Part shown: piece after piece, positions 7,990 through 17,748 of the stretch
Layout: every line of letters begins with the position of its first letter
Numbering within the stretch: position 1 is the stretch's first letter
NCBI GenBank assembly: GCA_035405645.1
Contig: DAONJL010000034.1
Location: forward strand, 1-25,674
DNA length: 25,674 bases
DNA from: DAONJL01 sp035405645 [NCBI: bacterium]
GTDB lineage: Bacteria > JAGOBX01 > DAONJL01
Reading direction: 5' to 3'
Program-made: the position numbers and the translations under genes
Notes under the pieces: model-generated
The model's input: the letters and a program-made list of their open reading frames with translations, nothing else
Database searches by the model: none
What the model was told of the DNA's origin: nothing

Positions 7990-8349
7990 TTAATTTATTA
8001 TCCATTCTTTTATTATTTCACCTTTTAATAAATGGCGATTTATTATTTCTTTTGCTCGCTCTGGTGTTATTTTCCCATATTTTACTGGTATTTTCCCTTC
8101 TTCAATTATTTCGATTGTTGGTTCAAGATTACATCTACCAGCGCAACCTTTTTGACTTAAATACACATCTTTTAAAATTCCTTTTTCTATTGCTTCTTTA
8201 AAAACTGTTAATACATCAGCCGAACCAGCTGCTATTTCACAGGTTGCCATTCCAACATAAATTCTAAACCTTGATAAATAGCCTTTTTCTATTATTCGCT
8301 TTACTGCCTGTGCTCGTTTTTGTTTTATTATTTCTAATGGTGTTGCCAA
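7990..8349 (-). CDS. hndB: small thioredoxin-like [2Fe-2S] protein (HndB-like)
   Basis: The 119-residue protein resembles the small [2Fe-2S] subunit encoded between the NuoE- and NuoF-like genes in Hnd-type hydrogenase operons. Cysteines are Cys37 in VGMATCEIAAGS and Cys69/Cys73 in QKGCAGRCNLEP; a fourth ligand is not obvious, since the position usually filled in NuoE-type domains lacks Cys. The C-terminal part (PVKYGKITPERAKEIINRHLLKG) matches the end of NuoE/HydB-type thioredoxin domains. Translation probably begins at TTG (8349-8347), one nt after the kinase stop codon, using AAAGGGGG inside the kinase 3' end as ribosome site; no suitable ATG exists before the conserved core. Presumed electron-transfer role in the HydABC complex. 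Confidence 0.82.
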   Translation of the reverse strand: MATPLEIIKQKRAQAVKRIIEKGYLSRFRIYVGMATCEIAAGSADVLTVFKEAIEKGILKDVYLSQKGCAGRCNLEPTIEIIEEGKIPVKYGKITPERAKEIINRHLLKGEIIKEWIIN

Positions 8350-8350
8350 T

Positions 8351-10204
8351 TTATAACCCCCTTTCTATATTAAAAATAAATGAATTGCCTTCTTTTCGTG
8401 GTTTTACATAAATTGAACCATTATGTTTTTCTATTATTTCTTTTGTTATATATAAACCTAAACCAGTACCACGAACTTTTTTCGTGCTTTCTGTTATTAT
8501 TCTTGAAAATTTTTTAAATAATCTATCAATCTGGTCAACCTCTATTGGTTGACCATCATTATACACTTCTATTTCTATTTTACCGCCTTCGATTTCCTTT
8601 TTTCTGATTATTATTTTTCCTCTTTTGGCGCCATATTTTACACCATTTCCAATTAAATTATTAAATACTATTCTCATCAAATCAAAATCAACATTAATTT
8701 TATATCCTCGTTCTATGGTATTAATTATTTCCATTTCTTTTTCATTTGCTTCTTTTATAAATGCTTCTATTGTTGGTTCTATTATATCTTCACTTAAATT
8801 TACTATTTGCTTATTTACCAACAATTCACCTTTTTCAAGTCTTGATAAATTTAAAAAATTTTTTACTGTTGCTGCTAAATAATCTAAATTACGAGTAATT
8901 GAATCAAGTGCTTTTCTTTGCTTGAAATTTATCATACCTAAAAAACCATCGCGAACTGAATATGCATTTAATATTGTTGATGATAATATACCTTTTAATT
9001 CGTGTGAGACAAAACTGATTAAATCTAAATAATTTTTATTTAATCCATTTAATCGTTCATTTGATATTTTTAAATTTGCTTCTCGCTCCTTTATTTTTTC
9101 CGCCATTTCATTAAATTCATTTGCTAAATTATTAAATTCTTTTATACTAAAATTTGCTGGTATTCTGTAATCAAAATTTCCTGCTGCATATATATCTGTT
9201 GCTTTCACAAGAACCATTATTTTATTTGAAATTGATGTTGCTAATACAAATGAAATTATTATTGTTAGTATAAAGCCTATAAGAATAATTATTGAAAAAA
9301 TTAAAACTATTTTTTTTGTTAAATCAATAAATGGTTGAAGTAGTGTGCCAACATATAACATTCCTATTATTTTATTATTTATATCTCGTATTGGTTTATA
9401 TGCTGTTAAATACCAATCTGTAACAACAAATGCTTTATGAAACCAAACTCCACCTTTTTCTAATACTGCTTCTTTTACTATTTTTGAAACTCTTGTCCCT
9501 ATTGCCCGATTTCCTTCATTATCAATTACATTTGTTGAAATTCTTATATCATCTAAAAATATTGTCACTGTGCCTATTGGTTTTGATTTATACAATCTAT
9601 TTTCAAAAACGAAATCTCGAATTTTATCTACGATATATGTATCTCTATTCAATATTTTGCCACCATATACTACTTTTTTTACTATTCCATTTTTATCAAC
9701 TATTGGCATTGCATAGCCCATTGCCAATGCATTTTCACATTCTTTTTTTTCTGTTGGTTCTGAATATTTTGTCTCACGAAGTGGTATTCTTATTCGCTCA
9801 TATATTTCTCGGCCCATTTCTATTAACTCTTCTTTTTCTATCTTTCGCGTACCGCCTACTCCTTTACCTGTTTCAAATGCTTTTAATACTATTTCACTTC
9901 GAACTTTATTTTTATCTTTCACATCTACTACAAACAAATAATCAAGACTAATTGTTTCTTTTAAATTTTTTATATTTTCTTTATTAAAATATTTTACTAA
10001 TGAAAATGCACGCTTTACTGATTCTATTTCTTCATTGTAAACCATCTCTGCAAATTTTAAATCATTTTTTATTTGATTTTGTGCACGATTAAATATATCA
10101 TTTCGGATAATATAAATTCCAAGCAAAGTAATAAAAATACTCAAAAAAACAATAATAGTCAAAAACGAAAACAAAATACGATTTTTTAATTTTAAAGGTT
10201 TCAT
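8351..10204 (-). CDS. membrane sensor histidine kinase (Cache-HAMP-HisKA-HATPase)
   Basis: The 617-residue sensor kinase is the first gene of the hydrogenase operon. Membrane helix 1 is at about 9-32. A periplasmic segment at about 35-293 has the look of a double or fused Cache domain (AMPIVDKNGIVKKVVYGG and WYLTAYKPIRD-x6-IGMLYVG are typical). Helix 2 is at about 298-322, HAMP at about 320-372, and a short coiled coil follows. The H-box SFVSHELKG has phospho-acceptor His401. The ATPase domain has an N-box around NNLIGN (516-520), G1 at YNDGQP and G2 at GTGLGLYITKEI. It lacks its own receiver domain, so a separate regulator is expected; the single-domain receiver at 3372-3755 is a candidate. 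Cache domains commonly bind small organic ligands, so an organic acid or similar signal is possible (inference). The Shine-Dalgarno is weak. Confidence 0.92.
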   Translation of the reverse strand: MKPLKLKNRILFSFLTIIVFLSIFITLLGIYIIRNDIFNRAQNQIKNDLKFAEMVYNEEIESVKRAFSLVKYFNKENIKNLKETISLDYLFVVDVKDKNKVRSEIVLKAFETGKGVGGTRKIEKEELIEMGREIYERIRIPLRETKYSEPTEKKECENALAMGYAMPIVDKNGIVKKVVYGGKILNRDTYIVDKIRDFVFENRLYKSKPIGTVTIFLDDIRISTNVIDNEGNRAIGTRVSKIVKEAVLEKGGVWFHKAFVVTDWYLTAYKPIRDINNKIIGMLYVGTLLQPFIDLTKKIVLIFSIIILIGFILTIIISFVLATSISNKIMVLVKATDIYAAGNFDYRIPANFSIKEFNNLANEFNEMAEKIKEREANLKISNERLNGLNKNYLDLISFVSHELKGILSSTILNAYSVRDGFLGMINFKQRKALDSITRNLDYLAATVKNFLNLSRLEKGELLVNKQIVNLSEDIIEPTIEAFIKEANEKEMEIINTIERGYKINVDFDLMRIVFNNLIGNGVKYGAKRGKIIIRKKEIEGGKIEIEVYNDGQPIEVDQIDRLFKKFSRIITESTKKVRGTGLGLYITKEIIEKHNGSIYVKPRKEGNSFIFNIERGL

Positions 10205-10255
10205 AATAAAAATATTAAATTCACAATTCTTATTGAATAAAATAATTTTTTAAAA

Positions 10256-10284
10256 AATATATTTTTATTAAAATAAAAAATCAA
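10256..10284 (-). promoter_or_regulatory. candidate promoter of the hydrogenase operon
   Basis: On the minus strand TTGATT (10284-10279) is followed after 17 bp by TATATT (10261-10256). The start codon of the kinase is at 10204, giving a leader of about 45 nt. The surrounding 254-bp gap (10205-10458) is extremely A+T-rich, so chance matches are likely. I see no gene, hairpin terminator or other structure in the gap. Confidence 0.4.
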
Positions 10285-10458
10285 GAAAAAATTTTTAATT
10301 TTTTTATGGAATATTTTTATTTGTTATGAAACTTATTAAAAATGATATAAATAATTCTAACTGACTGTTCTATATGAAAAAATCTATAGTCTTAATTTTA
10401 CTCTTTAACAACACACTAATTTTTATTGCTTTTAATTTTATCTTATCTATTAATCTAT

Positions 10459-12444
10459 TTAATTTAACCTCCAATATTTTGCACCTGATTTTTCTGAAAA
10501 TTCTTGTAATTTACCTAATTTTATAAAACTATTTTCTGTATCTATTACTATTGTTTTTATTTTCAAATATTTTATTTCTTCAGCTAATTTTAATAATAGC
10601 TCATACTCTTCTTTTATATCTTTTGCAGATGAATTTATTTTACCATCTGATATTATTATTAGAATAGGTTGAATCTTTTTATCTTTTTTTATCTCTTTTT
10701 TAATTAATTCTAAACCTTTTAAAATTCCTTCATTTAAAGGTGTTTTACCACCTGTCGATAATTCCTCTAATTGCTTTTTTGCAAATTCAACATTTATTGT
10801 TGGATATAATAATACTTCCGCTGCTTTACCCTTAAAAGCAATCATACTGATTTTATCGCGTTTCTGATATGCGTCTATTAAAAATGAAAAAATTAGTCCT
10901 TTAATTTTTGACATTTCATTTTTTGCTGCCATTGACCCTGAGGAATCAATTAATAAAACAAGAAAATTTCTGACCTTTTTACCACGAATTTTTTCTCTTA
11001 TATCTGAAACTTCAATTATTAACTGATTAAAATTATTATGCTTTTCTAATGTAGTTAAATTTATATTATCTAATTCTTGAATACCTATATTTTTGTGTCT
11101 TAATATTTGAAAAGGTGCAGCTGCTCTTATTGTTGCATCTATCGCTATATCACCTGTAACTTTTTGCGGAATAACACTTTTTATATATTTACCACTATTA
11201 TTATCACTTATTGCAAATGATCGTCTTCCACCACTTTTTTTTTCTTCTTTTTCATCAAAATATTTTATTGACTTAAGTTTTACTTTTTCACCTATTTCAA
11301 ATTTTGTTTCTTTATTACCAATTAAATCATTATCTATCTTTGCTTGATTATGTGATATTGTTTTATTATTATTCGCATTATCATTTTTTATTTCATTCTG
11401 GTTTATTAGTTTTTTTTTATCTTCAATAATTTTTTTTAACTTTTCTTTATCGATTGTCTGGTCCTGTAAAGGTTTTTTCTTTATTCTATGTGATAATACA
11501 AGTTCGGCTGCTTCTAAAACATCTTCAAGACAAACATTATTTCTTTGATAATAAGCTGCTAATGTCTTTGCTACTTTCAACATAATAATATCAGCACGAT
11601 GACCATCTACTTTCATCTCAATTGCTATATTAGTTATCAATTCCAGTATTTTATTATCATACTCAACAGAACTTAATTTAAGTTTTGCATTTTCAATTAT
11701 TTTTTTTAATTTTATTTCTTCATTTTGCCATTTATTTTCAAATATATGTGGTTCATTTTCATATTCTAAACATCGCCTTACTATTTCAGTTCTTAACTCA
11801 GGATCAAATATTCCTTCAACTTCAACAAATAGACCAAATCTATCAAGTAATTGTGGCCTCAATTCACCTTCTTCTGGATTCATTGTTCCTACTAAAATAA
11901 ATCTTGCTGGATGTGAAAATGAAATTCCTTCTCGTTCAACATAATTAAATCCCATTGCTGCTGAATCAAGTAAAATATCTACAAGATGGTCATCAAGCAA
12001 ATTAATTTCATCAACATATAAAATACCACGATGAACTTCAGCTAGTATACCAGGTTCAAATTTTCTTTCACCTTTTTTTATTGCTTGCTCTATATTTAGT
12101 GTTCCTACTACTCTATCTTCTGTCGCACCTAATGGTAAATCAATAATTTTTATTTTTTGCTTTATAACTGGTAATTTTTCTCCTGATTCTATTCGATGTA
12201 AACAGTTATTACACATTTCATTTTTATTATAAGGATTACATTTGAACTCGCAATCTGCTACAACTTCAATTTCAGGTAATATATTAGCTAATGCTCGAAC
12301 TGCTGTTGATTTTGCTGTTCCTTTTTGTCCACTTATCAAAACTCCTCCAATCAATGGATTTATTGCATTTAATATTAATGCCTTTTTCATTTTTTCCTGG
12401 CCTACAATTGCTGTAAATGGATAAACTACTTTTCTACAACTCAT
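10459..12444 (-). CDS. fused ChlI/ChlD-type AAA+ and VWA subunit of a metal chelatase
   Basis: The 661-residue motor subunit probably works with the CobN-like protein encoded just upstream. The N-terminal AAA+ domain (about 8-320) has Walker [10 protein letters not shown] (39-47), a four-Cys knuckle (Cys65, 69, 78, 81) often seen in ChlI-type proteins, Walker [11 protein letters not shown] (141-150), the sensor segment [19 protein letters not shown] and the sensor-2 region GHRAD. A low-complexity Lys/Asn linker (about 325-425) leads to a VWA domain with MIDAS DSSGS (500-504) and [11 protein letters not shown] hydrolysis would drive metal insertion by the large subunit. In anaerobes such fused ChlID proteins stand in for CobS/CobT. 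AAGGAG precedes the ATG. It lies 115 bp after the cobN-like gene, probably in the same transcript. Its metal and pyrrole partner is not shown by sequence. Confidence 0.88.
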   Translation of the reverse strand: MSCRKVVYPFTAIVGQEKMKKALILNAINPLIGGVLISGQKGTAKSTAVRALANILPEIEVVADCEFKCNPYNKNEMCNNCLHRIESGEKLPVIKQKIKIIDLPLGATEDRVVGTLNIEQAIKKGERKFEPGILAEVHRGILYVDEINLLDDHLVDILLDSAAMGFNYVEREGISFSHPARFILVGTMNPEEGELRPQLLDRFGLFVEVEGIFDPELRTEIVRRCLEYENEPHIFENKWQNEEIKLKKIIENAKLKLSSVEYDNKILELITNIAIEMKVDGHRADIIMLKVAKTLAAYYQRNNVCLEDVLEAAELVLSHRIKKKPLQDQTIDKEKLKKIIEDKKKLINQNEIKNDNANNNKTISHNQAKIDNDLIGNKETKFEIGEKVKLKSIKYFDEKEEKKSGGRRSFAISDNNSGKYIKSVIPQKVTGDIAIDATIRAAAPFQILRHKNIGIQELDNINLTTLEKHNNFNQLIIEVSDIREKIRGKKVRNFLVLLIDSSGSMAAKNEMSKIKGLIFSFLIDAYQKRDKISMIAFKGKAAEVLLYPTINVEFAKKQLEELSTGGKTPLNEGILKGLELIKKEIKKDKKIQPILIIISDGKINSSAKDIKEEYELLLKLAEEIKYLKIKTIVIDTENSFIKLGKLQEFSEKSGAKYWRLN

Positions 12445-12559
12445 ATTATTTTCTCCTTAAATTTATTTCCTCTTGCTAATTTAATTTATTATAAACATTT
12501 TGAATTATCAATATATTTAATTATTCATCTTTATTATTTTTAATTTTTCTAAATCATTA

Positions 12560-15500
12560 TTACATATAATCTTTTATATTTACTTTACTTCTTAACCGCC
12601 AATTCGCAACTTCATCTTTCGTTATTATATTAACATTGCCGCCTTGAAAATTTGCGCCTTTTAAATTATCTATTTGTTCTTCCATAATACCTTCTATCTG
12701 TATATATTGATTTTTTAATTCTGCGAGTATTTCAGGGTCTGCATTCCATAATCCTCGTTCGGCTGCTTCAAGAAATCTGCGACTGAGTTCTTCAAGTGCC
12801 CATGGATTATTCGCTTCAAAAAATTTTCGCATCTCTTCATCTAATATATATTTTTTAGTTACTTCATCAAATATCCAATCTTCTACTACATTTGCTGTTG
12901 CATCCCAACTATAAAGCGTTGCTGCTTTATGCGCAATATCCTGTGCACCTTTATAACCATGTTTTTTCATATTTTCTAACCATTGTGGATTAAGTAATTT
13001 TACTCGAACTATTCTTTCTATTTCTTCACTCAATTCTGTTATTTGTGAATTTAAATTATTTTTTGTATTGCCCCAAAAAACTTTCGGCATTTCTTTTGAT
13101 AAACTTCTAACTGCTGCTGTCATTCCACCTTGAAAATCATTATAACAACAACCAAGTGGATCAGTTTCATCACTTTCCATTTTATGAAATACAATTTTTA
13201 CTTTTTCTAAATTATGTGCAAATTCTGGATATGCTTCCTGGCCAAAGACATTTTCACCATAAGCAAAACCACCATGCTCTAAAAAGACTTCTCCTAAATC
13301 ATCTATTGTTTTCCACGCACTTGCTGCTATTATTAGTTTTATTCCATTTCCATAAGTTCCTGGTTTCGCTGCAAATAATCTAAAACTAGCCATTCTGAAT
13401 AATGCTTCTTCACTTAACTCTGAATTTCTTTTTTTTAATTTTTCTTTTATCGCTTTTACATTCTTCCGTATATAATTCTCTTCTTCTTTTTCTTCTAAGT
13501 TTGCTATTCTTATTATCGCTTTATCAATTAATTCTATTAAATTTGGTAATGTATCTCTAAATATTTCACTCGTTCTTATTATTACATCTATTCTTGGCCG
13601 CTTTAATTCTGATAATGGTATAATTTCTATATCATTAACAACACCACTTTCATTCCATACTGGTCTTGCACCAATTAAATGTAATATCTGAGATATTTCC
13701 TCACCATCGCCTCTATAAACATCTGTGCTCCATAATACCATCCCAATTTTTTCTGGATATTTATTTTCTTCTCTTTTATATTTCATTATTAATTCTTCCG
13801 CTAATTCTACTCCAATTTTATATGCTGTTTTTGTTGGAATTTTCCGTGGGTCAATACTAAATATATTCCTTCCAGTTGGTAATACATCTATTTTATTGCG
13901 TGTTAATAATCCGCCAGCGCCTGGACTGATATATTTTTTATCTATTGACTTTATTATCTGTGGTATTTCTCTTTCTGTCTTCATTAAATTCTTAAATATT
14001 ATATCTTTTATCCATACTAATATTGATATTAATTTCTCTATGCTCTCTTTTTTAAATTTTATTTCTTGAAATTGTGCGCTAATAAAATCTTCATCTATTC
14101 GATTATTTATTAAAACATTTTCTATTAATCTCAATGCTATTTTTTCGCTCTCATTAATAATTTCCAGACCTGATTTATTTTTAAATATTTTTTCTGGTCC
14201 CTTTATTATTTCATCATAATTATAACCCATTATTTCCAATATAATTCTTCTTATTGATGGTAAATTTCCATCGTATTTTAAAATCGTAAAAATCATTTTT
14301 GCTGTTTTTGTTTTATCATTTGTTTTACTTAAAATATGTAATCCCATATTTATTGATGAATCGCGTATTAAAAATATTTTATTATGAATTTCACTGATAA
14401 ATTTTTCTTCATCTATATTTATTTGTGAATGTTTTTCGCATCTATGAAATAATTTTATTTTATTTGATATTTTTATAATCTCATCAAATAATATTTTTTT
14501 TCGATTATTTTCATTCAATTGTTTTGCATTATTATATTGTGCTATTAGTTCTTCTAATTCTGATAATTCATTGTATAATTCAGTTGATTCCATAAATGGT
14601 ATGATATGGTCAACTATAACTGCATAAGCTCGCCGTTTTGCTATTATCGCTTCATTTGGATTCTTACTCGTATAAACATAAATATGTGGAATTTCACCAG
14701 TAATAATTTCGGAAAAACAATCCGAAGATAAACCAACTGATTTACCAGGTAAAAATTCGATATAACCGTGTGTCCCAATTGAAATAATTAAATCCGAATT
14801 TTCTTGTATCCATTTGAATGCAGCATAACACTGATGTGTTGGCGGTATTTCAGGATTATGTAATATTTTACATACTTCTCCATCGCATCGTGAACCATAA
14901 CATCCTCTTTTCGGTTCTACCATTACTTTTATATTTCCAAATTTTAATCCGGTTATTACAATTTTATCTTCATATACCATACTTTCGCCAGGAAATTCGC
15001 CCCAATTTTCTATCATCTTTTTTTTATTTACTTCCGATAATTTATTAAAATAGTCCTGGTATTTATCTTTATCCACAAAAAATAGTGCCCCGCCTTTTTT
15101 CACTATTTCTTCTATTGTAGTCCACCTGAATTCATTTATCGCTTTTTTACGCATTATCTCTTCTAATAATGATTTTCCATTTGCTGGTATATTCTCTATA
15201 TAATATCCTTCTTTATCCATCATTTTTAATAGTTCGACTACACTTTCAAAAGTATCAAGACCATTTCCTCCTCCTACCGAAGCTTCTGCTCCTGCACATG
15301 GATTATTATGTAATAATATTGTTACTTTTCTTTCTTTCTTCGGTATCTTTGATAATTTTATCCAATTCTTTATTCGCTTTATTAAAAATTCTATCCTATC
15401 CTTTATCGGTATATATTCTTTATTTTCATTATCGCTATTTGCTGATGCTGCAAAAATTACTATTGGTTCAATTATGCCATTAAATTCTGGCTGCGCTATC

Positions 15501-15994
15501 CAATATATTTGATTCATTGCAGTTATACCCTGTTTATTATTTCGCCATTCTTCTTCTGTCTGTCCTGTCGAACAAACAGCTTGAAATATCGGAACATCAA
15601 TAATATTAAGAATCGTATTCTCGTTATTATCAATTATTTTTTCATTTAATATAAACGATGATACACAATTTATTATTGCATCTGTATTTTTTAATTGTCC
15701 AATATCAATACTATAACCATTACATTTAATTGTAGAATGTTCTTTTTGTTGCGAAAATACAGGAACAGGAATAATATCATTTTTTTCAAGTTCATAAATA
15801 AGTGAATTTATTCCTAATAGATTTTTTCGTAATATCAAATGCCTTGAAAAAAATATTCCAACCTTCGGATATTTTTCCGTATCATCCGAAGAATTAAATT
15901 TTTTATTTTCATACCATTTAAGATATTCATTAAAATCAGTAAAATATGTATTACTATCAGGATGATAAAAACCTGTTGAGATATTTTCAATCAT
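12560..15994 (-). CDS. cobN: CobN/ChlH-family large chelatase subunit
   Basis: At 1144 residues it is close to the usual CobN length. Family landmarks are HNNPCAGAEASVGGGNGLDT (about 230-250), GTHGYIEFLPGKSVGLSSDC, IPHIYVYTSKNPNEAIIAKRR, the RPRIDVIIRTSEIFRDTLPN block, GTYGNGIKLIIAASAW and the C-terminal HGYKGAQDIAHKAATLYSWD with VVEDWIFDE. The protein should bind a tetrapyrrole and a metal ion in the cytoplasm, with the AAA-VWA protein as motor. Close relatives either insert cobalt into corrins or, as HmuS of Bacteroidota heme operons, have been linked to heme use. Near the C-terminal third the segment DPLGCCYNDFQGGM has a Cys pair. Its ATG overlaps the stop of the Gate-domain gene by four bases (ATGA), so the two are translationally coupled. 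Whether it is a true cobaltochelatase is open. Confidence 0.9.
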   Translation of the reverse strand: MIENISTGFYHPDSNTYFTDFNEYLKWYENKKFNSSDDTEKYPKVGIFFSRHLILRKNLLGINSLIYELEKNDIIPVPVFSQQKEHSTIKCNGYSIDIGQLKNTDAIINCVSSFILNEKIIDNNENTILNIIDVPIFQAVCSTGQTEEEWRNNKQGITAMNQIYWIAQPEFNGIIEPIVIFAASANSDNENKEYIPIKDRIEFLIKRIKNWIKLSKIPKKERKVTILLHNNPCAGAEASVGGGNGLDTFESVVELLKMMDKEGYYIENIPANGKSLLEEIMRKKAINEFRWTTIEEIVKKGGALFFVDKDKYQDYFNKLSEVNKKKMIENWGEFPGESMVYEDKIVITGLKFGNIKVMVEPKRGCYGSRCDGEVCKILHNPEIPPTHQCYAAFKWIQENSDLIISIGTHGYIEFLPGKSVGLSSDCFSEIITGEIPHIYVYTSKNPNEAIIAKRRAYAVIVDHIIPFMESTELYNELSELEELIAQYNNAKQLNENNRKKILFDEIIKISNKIKLFHRCEKHSQINIDEEKFISEIHNKIFLIRDSSINMGLHILSKTNDKTKTAKMIFTILKYDGNLPSIRRIILEIMGYNYDEIIKGPEKIFKNKSGLEIINESEKIALRLIENVLINNRIDEDFISAQFQEIKFKKESIEKLISILVWIKDIIFKNLMKTEREIPQIIKSIDKKYISPGAGGLLTRNKIDVLPTGRNIFSIDPRKIPTKTAYKIGVELAEELIMKYKREENKYPEKIGMVLWSTDVYRGDGEEISQILHLIGARPVWNESGVVNDIEIIPLSELKRPRIDVIIRTSEIFRDTLPNLIELIDKAIIRIANLEEKEEENYIRKNVKAIKEKLKKRNSELSEEALFRMASFRLFAAKPGTYGNGIKLIIAASAWKTIDDLGEVFLEHGGFAYGENVFGQEAYPEFAHNLEKVKIVFHKMESDETDPLGCCYNDFQGGMTAAVRSLSKEMPKVFWGNTKNNLNSQITELSEEIERIVRVKLLNPQWLENMKKHGYKGAQDIAHKAATLYSWDATANVVEDWIFDEVTKKYILDEEMRKFFEANNPWALEELSRRFLEAAERGLWNADPEILAELKNQYIQIEGIMEEQIDNLKGANFQGGNVNIITKDEVANWRLRSKVNIKDYM

Positions 15995-16962
15995 AAATTT
16001 AGACCACCTTTATATATAATAATTATTACAATAAATATTAATCTTGAAATCATTGTTAATATTGTTGATGTTGATAATATTTTAATTCCAAGTCTTACTC
16101 CAAATATTGAAATGGATTTTGCTAAACCGCTCCGCAATGAAAAAAAAGGCAACAATAAAAAACTACCAAGTATTATTGCTAATACTGCATCAATATAATT
16201 AATACACTCTTTTTTTAATAATAAACTAATTGAAGTGGCTCCTGCAACTGGACTAAAAATAAAAGTAATAATTGGCACTATTAAAATTGATGGTAATTTT
16301 AATATCTTCGTTATTGGTTCAATTAATCCTTCGAAATATTTTGTTATTTCCATATTCATTATATATAAAATAATAAATGTTATAAAAATATAAATAGAAC
16401 AATTTTTTAGAAATAATTTTATCTGCTGTTTATATGAAATATTTATTTTTGGTTGCTGTTTGTTTATAAATGTTTTTGAATCTTTAGTTCCACTCTCTAT
16501 TTGATTAATCACTTTTTTATCGCATTTTAAATATAAATAAATATAAACCCACTTAATAAAGATTGAAGAAACAAAACAAAAAAAATAAATAATACCAGAC
16601 TTTAAACCAAGAAGAGGCATTATAATTGGAAATTGATAAGTAAATATTTCTTTTATTGTAACTGATGTTGAATTTAATATAGCACCTAAATATGTTTCTC
16701 TTTCGGTTATCATTTTCATTTTATAAAATTCAACGAGCATAATATTAGCACTCAATGCTGAACCAAATGCAACTATCGAAGATAATGTAATTTGTTCTGG
16801 TAATTTTAATATGTTATTAATTGGTTTTATTATTTTATTTATATAAATAAATAATCCTTTTTTAATCATTATATATGTTATTGTTATTGAGCAAAACATA
16901 ATAAAAATCGTATTTGGAACAAATTTCACCATTTCATTTATAGTTTTATTTATCTCTTCCAT
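15991..16962 (-). CDS. double Gate (nucleoside-recognition-like) membrane protein
   Basis: The 323-residue integral membrane protein has eight or more hydrophobic segments. It shows an internal duplication: IIKPINNILKLPEQITLSSI (about 39-60) is mirrored by LIEPITKILKLPSILIVPII in the second half, each followed by a glycine/serine-rich helix. This is the pattern of proteins with two Gate (nucleoside recognition) domains, as in SpmA/SpmB-like or MJ1556-like proteins. The substrate is unknown. It lies 9 nt downstream of the ABC ATPase gene and overlaps cobN by ATGA, so it belongs to the uptake/chelatase operon and may help move the substrate, a metal or a nucleotide-loop precursor (inference). 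Confidence 0.72.
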   Translation of the reverse strand: MEEINKTINEMVKFVPNTIFIMFCSITITYIMIKKGLFIYINKIIKPINNILKLPEQITLSSIVAFGSALSANIMLVEFYKMKMITERETYLGAILNSTSVTIKEIFTYQFPIIMPLLGLKSGIIYFFCFVSSIFIKWVYIYLYLKCDKKVINQIESGTKDSKTFINKQQPKINISYKQQIKLFLKNCSIYIFITFIILYIMNMEITKYFEGLIEPITKILKLPSILIVPIITFIFSPVAGATSISLLLKKECINYIDAVLAIILGSFLLLPFFSLRSGLAKSISIFGVRLGIKILSTSTILTMISRLIFIVIIIIYKGGLNL

Positions 16963-16971
16963 ATTTTATTT

Positions 16972-17748
16972 TTAAACTGCTTTTATAGGGAAAATGTTTA
17001 ATATTCCTGTTTTTGATTTATTTATTTCTACTTCCACACCAAATACATTACGGATAATTTCAACATTTAAAATTTTTTCTGGCTCACCATAAGCAATTAT
17101 TTTTTTATTACTTAAAATCAAAATTTTATCACTAAATCTTACAGCAAGATTTATATCGTGCAGCACCATTAGTATTGTTATATTATTTTCATCAACTAAT
17201 CTCTTTAATAATTCTAATAATTCAAATTGATGTTTCAAATCAAGATGTAATGTCGGTTCATCAAATAATAAAATTGTAGGCGTTTGTGTTAATGCTCGTG
17301 CTATTATTAACCGCTGAAATTCGCCACCACTTAATTCTGTTATATATTTATCTTTTAATTTATATATATCAGTTAATTCCATATTTCTTTTCGCTATCTC
17401 AAAATCTTCTTTTGTTTCTTTTGAAAATTTCTTATGATGAGGATAACGCCCCATTATTACTGCTTCTTCTACTGTAAAAAAATAATTATGTTCTGAATTT
17501 TGTGGAACTAATCCAATTTTTTTTGCTATCTCTTTTTGTTTGTATAAATTAAGATTTTTATTAAATAGATATATACTACCTGTTTTTGGTTTTAATGATT
17601 TATACAAGCACTTTAACAGTGTTGTTTTTCCTGCTCCATTTGGTCCTATAATTGATATTATTTCTTTATCTTGTATTTCAAAACTAATATTTTCAAGTAT
17701 TACATCAGAATCATATTTAAAACTTACATCATTTACTTTAATTATCAT
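16972..17748 (-). CDS. ABC transporter ATP-binding protein, BtuD/FecE family
   Basis: The 258-residue ATPase powers uptake of a cobalamin-, heme- or siderophore-type compound through the adjacent permease. All motifs are intact: Walker A GPNGAGKTT (35-43), Q-loop VPQNSE (Gln83), signature LSGGEFQR (139-146), Walker B ILLFDEPT (159-166) and the H-loop VLHDIN (His197). Length and the segments MGRYPHHKKFS and KIIAYGEPEKIL are those of the iron-complex/B12 class. The ATG overlaps the permease stop codon (ATGA at 17748-17745), so translation is coupled. Substrate cannot be told from the ATPase. Confidence 0.94.
   Translation of the reverse strand: MIIKVNDVSFKYDSDVILENISFEIQDKEIISIIGPNGAGKTTLLKCLYKSLKPKTGSIYLFNKNLNLYKQKEIAKKIGLVPQNSEHNYFFTVEEAVIMGRYPHHKKFSKETKEDFEIAKRNMELTDIYKLKDKYITELSGGEFQRLIIARALTQTPTILLFDEPTLHLDLKHQFELLELLKRLVDENNITILMVLHDINLAVRFSDKILILSNKKIIAYGEPEKILNVEIIRNVFGVEVEINKSKTGILNIFPIKAV

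Noticed and set aside
10219-10239. Possible Rex-type operator (ATTCA...TGAAT) before the kinase gene
   Set aside because: Only five bases pair and the sequence departs from TTGTGAA-N4-TTCACAA; expected by chance in such A+T-rich DNA.
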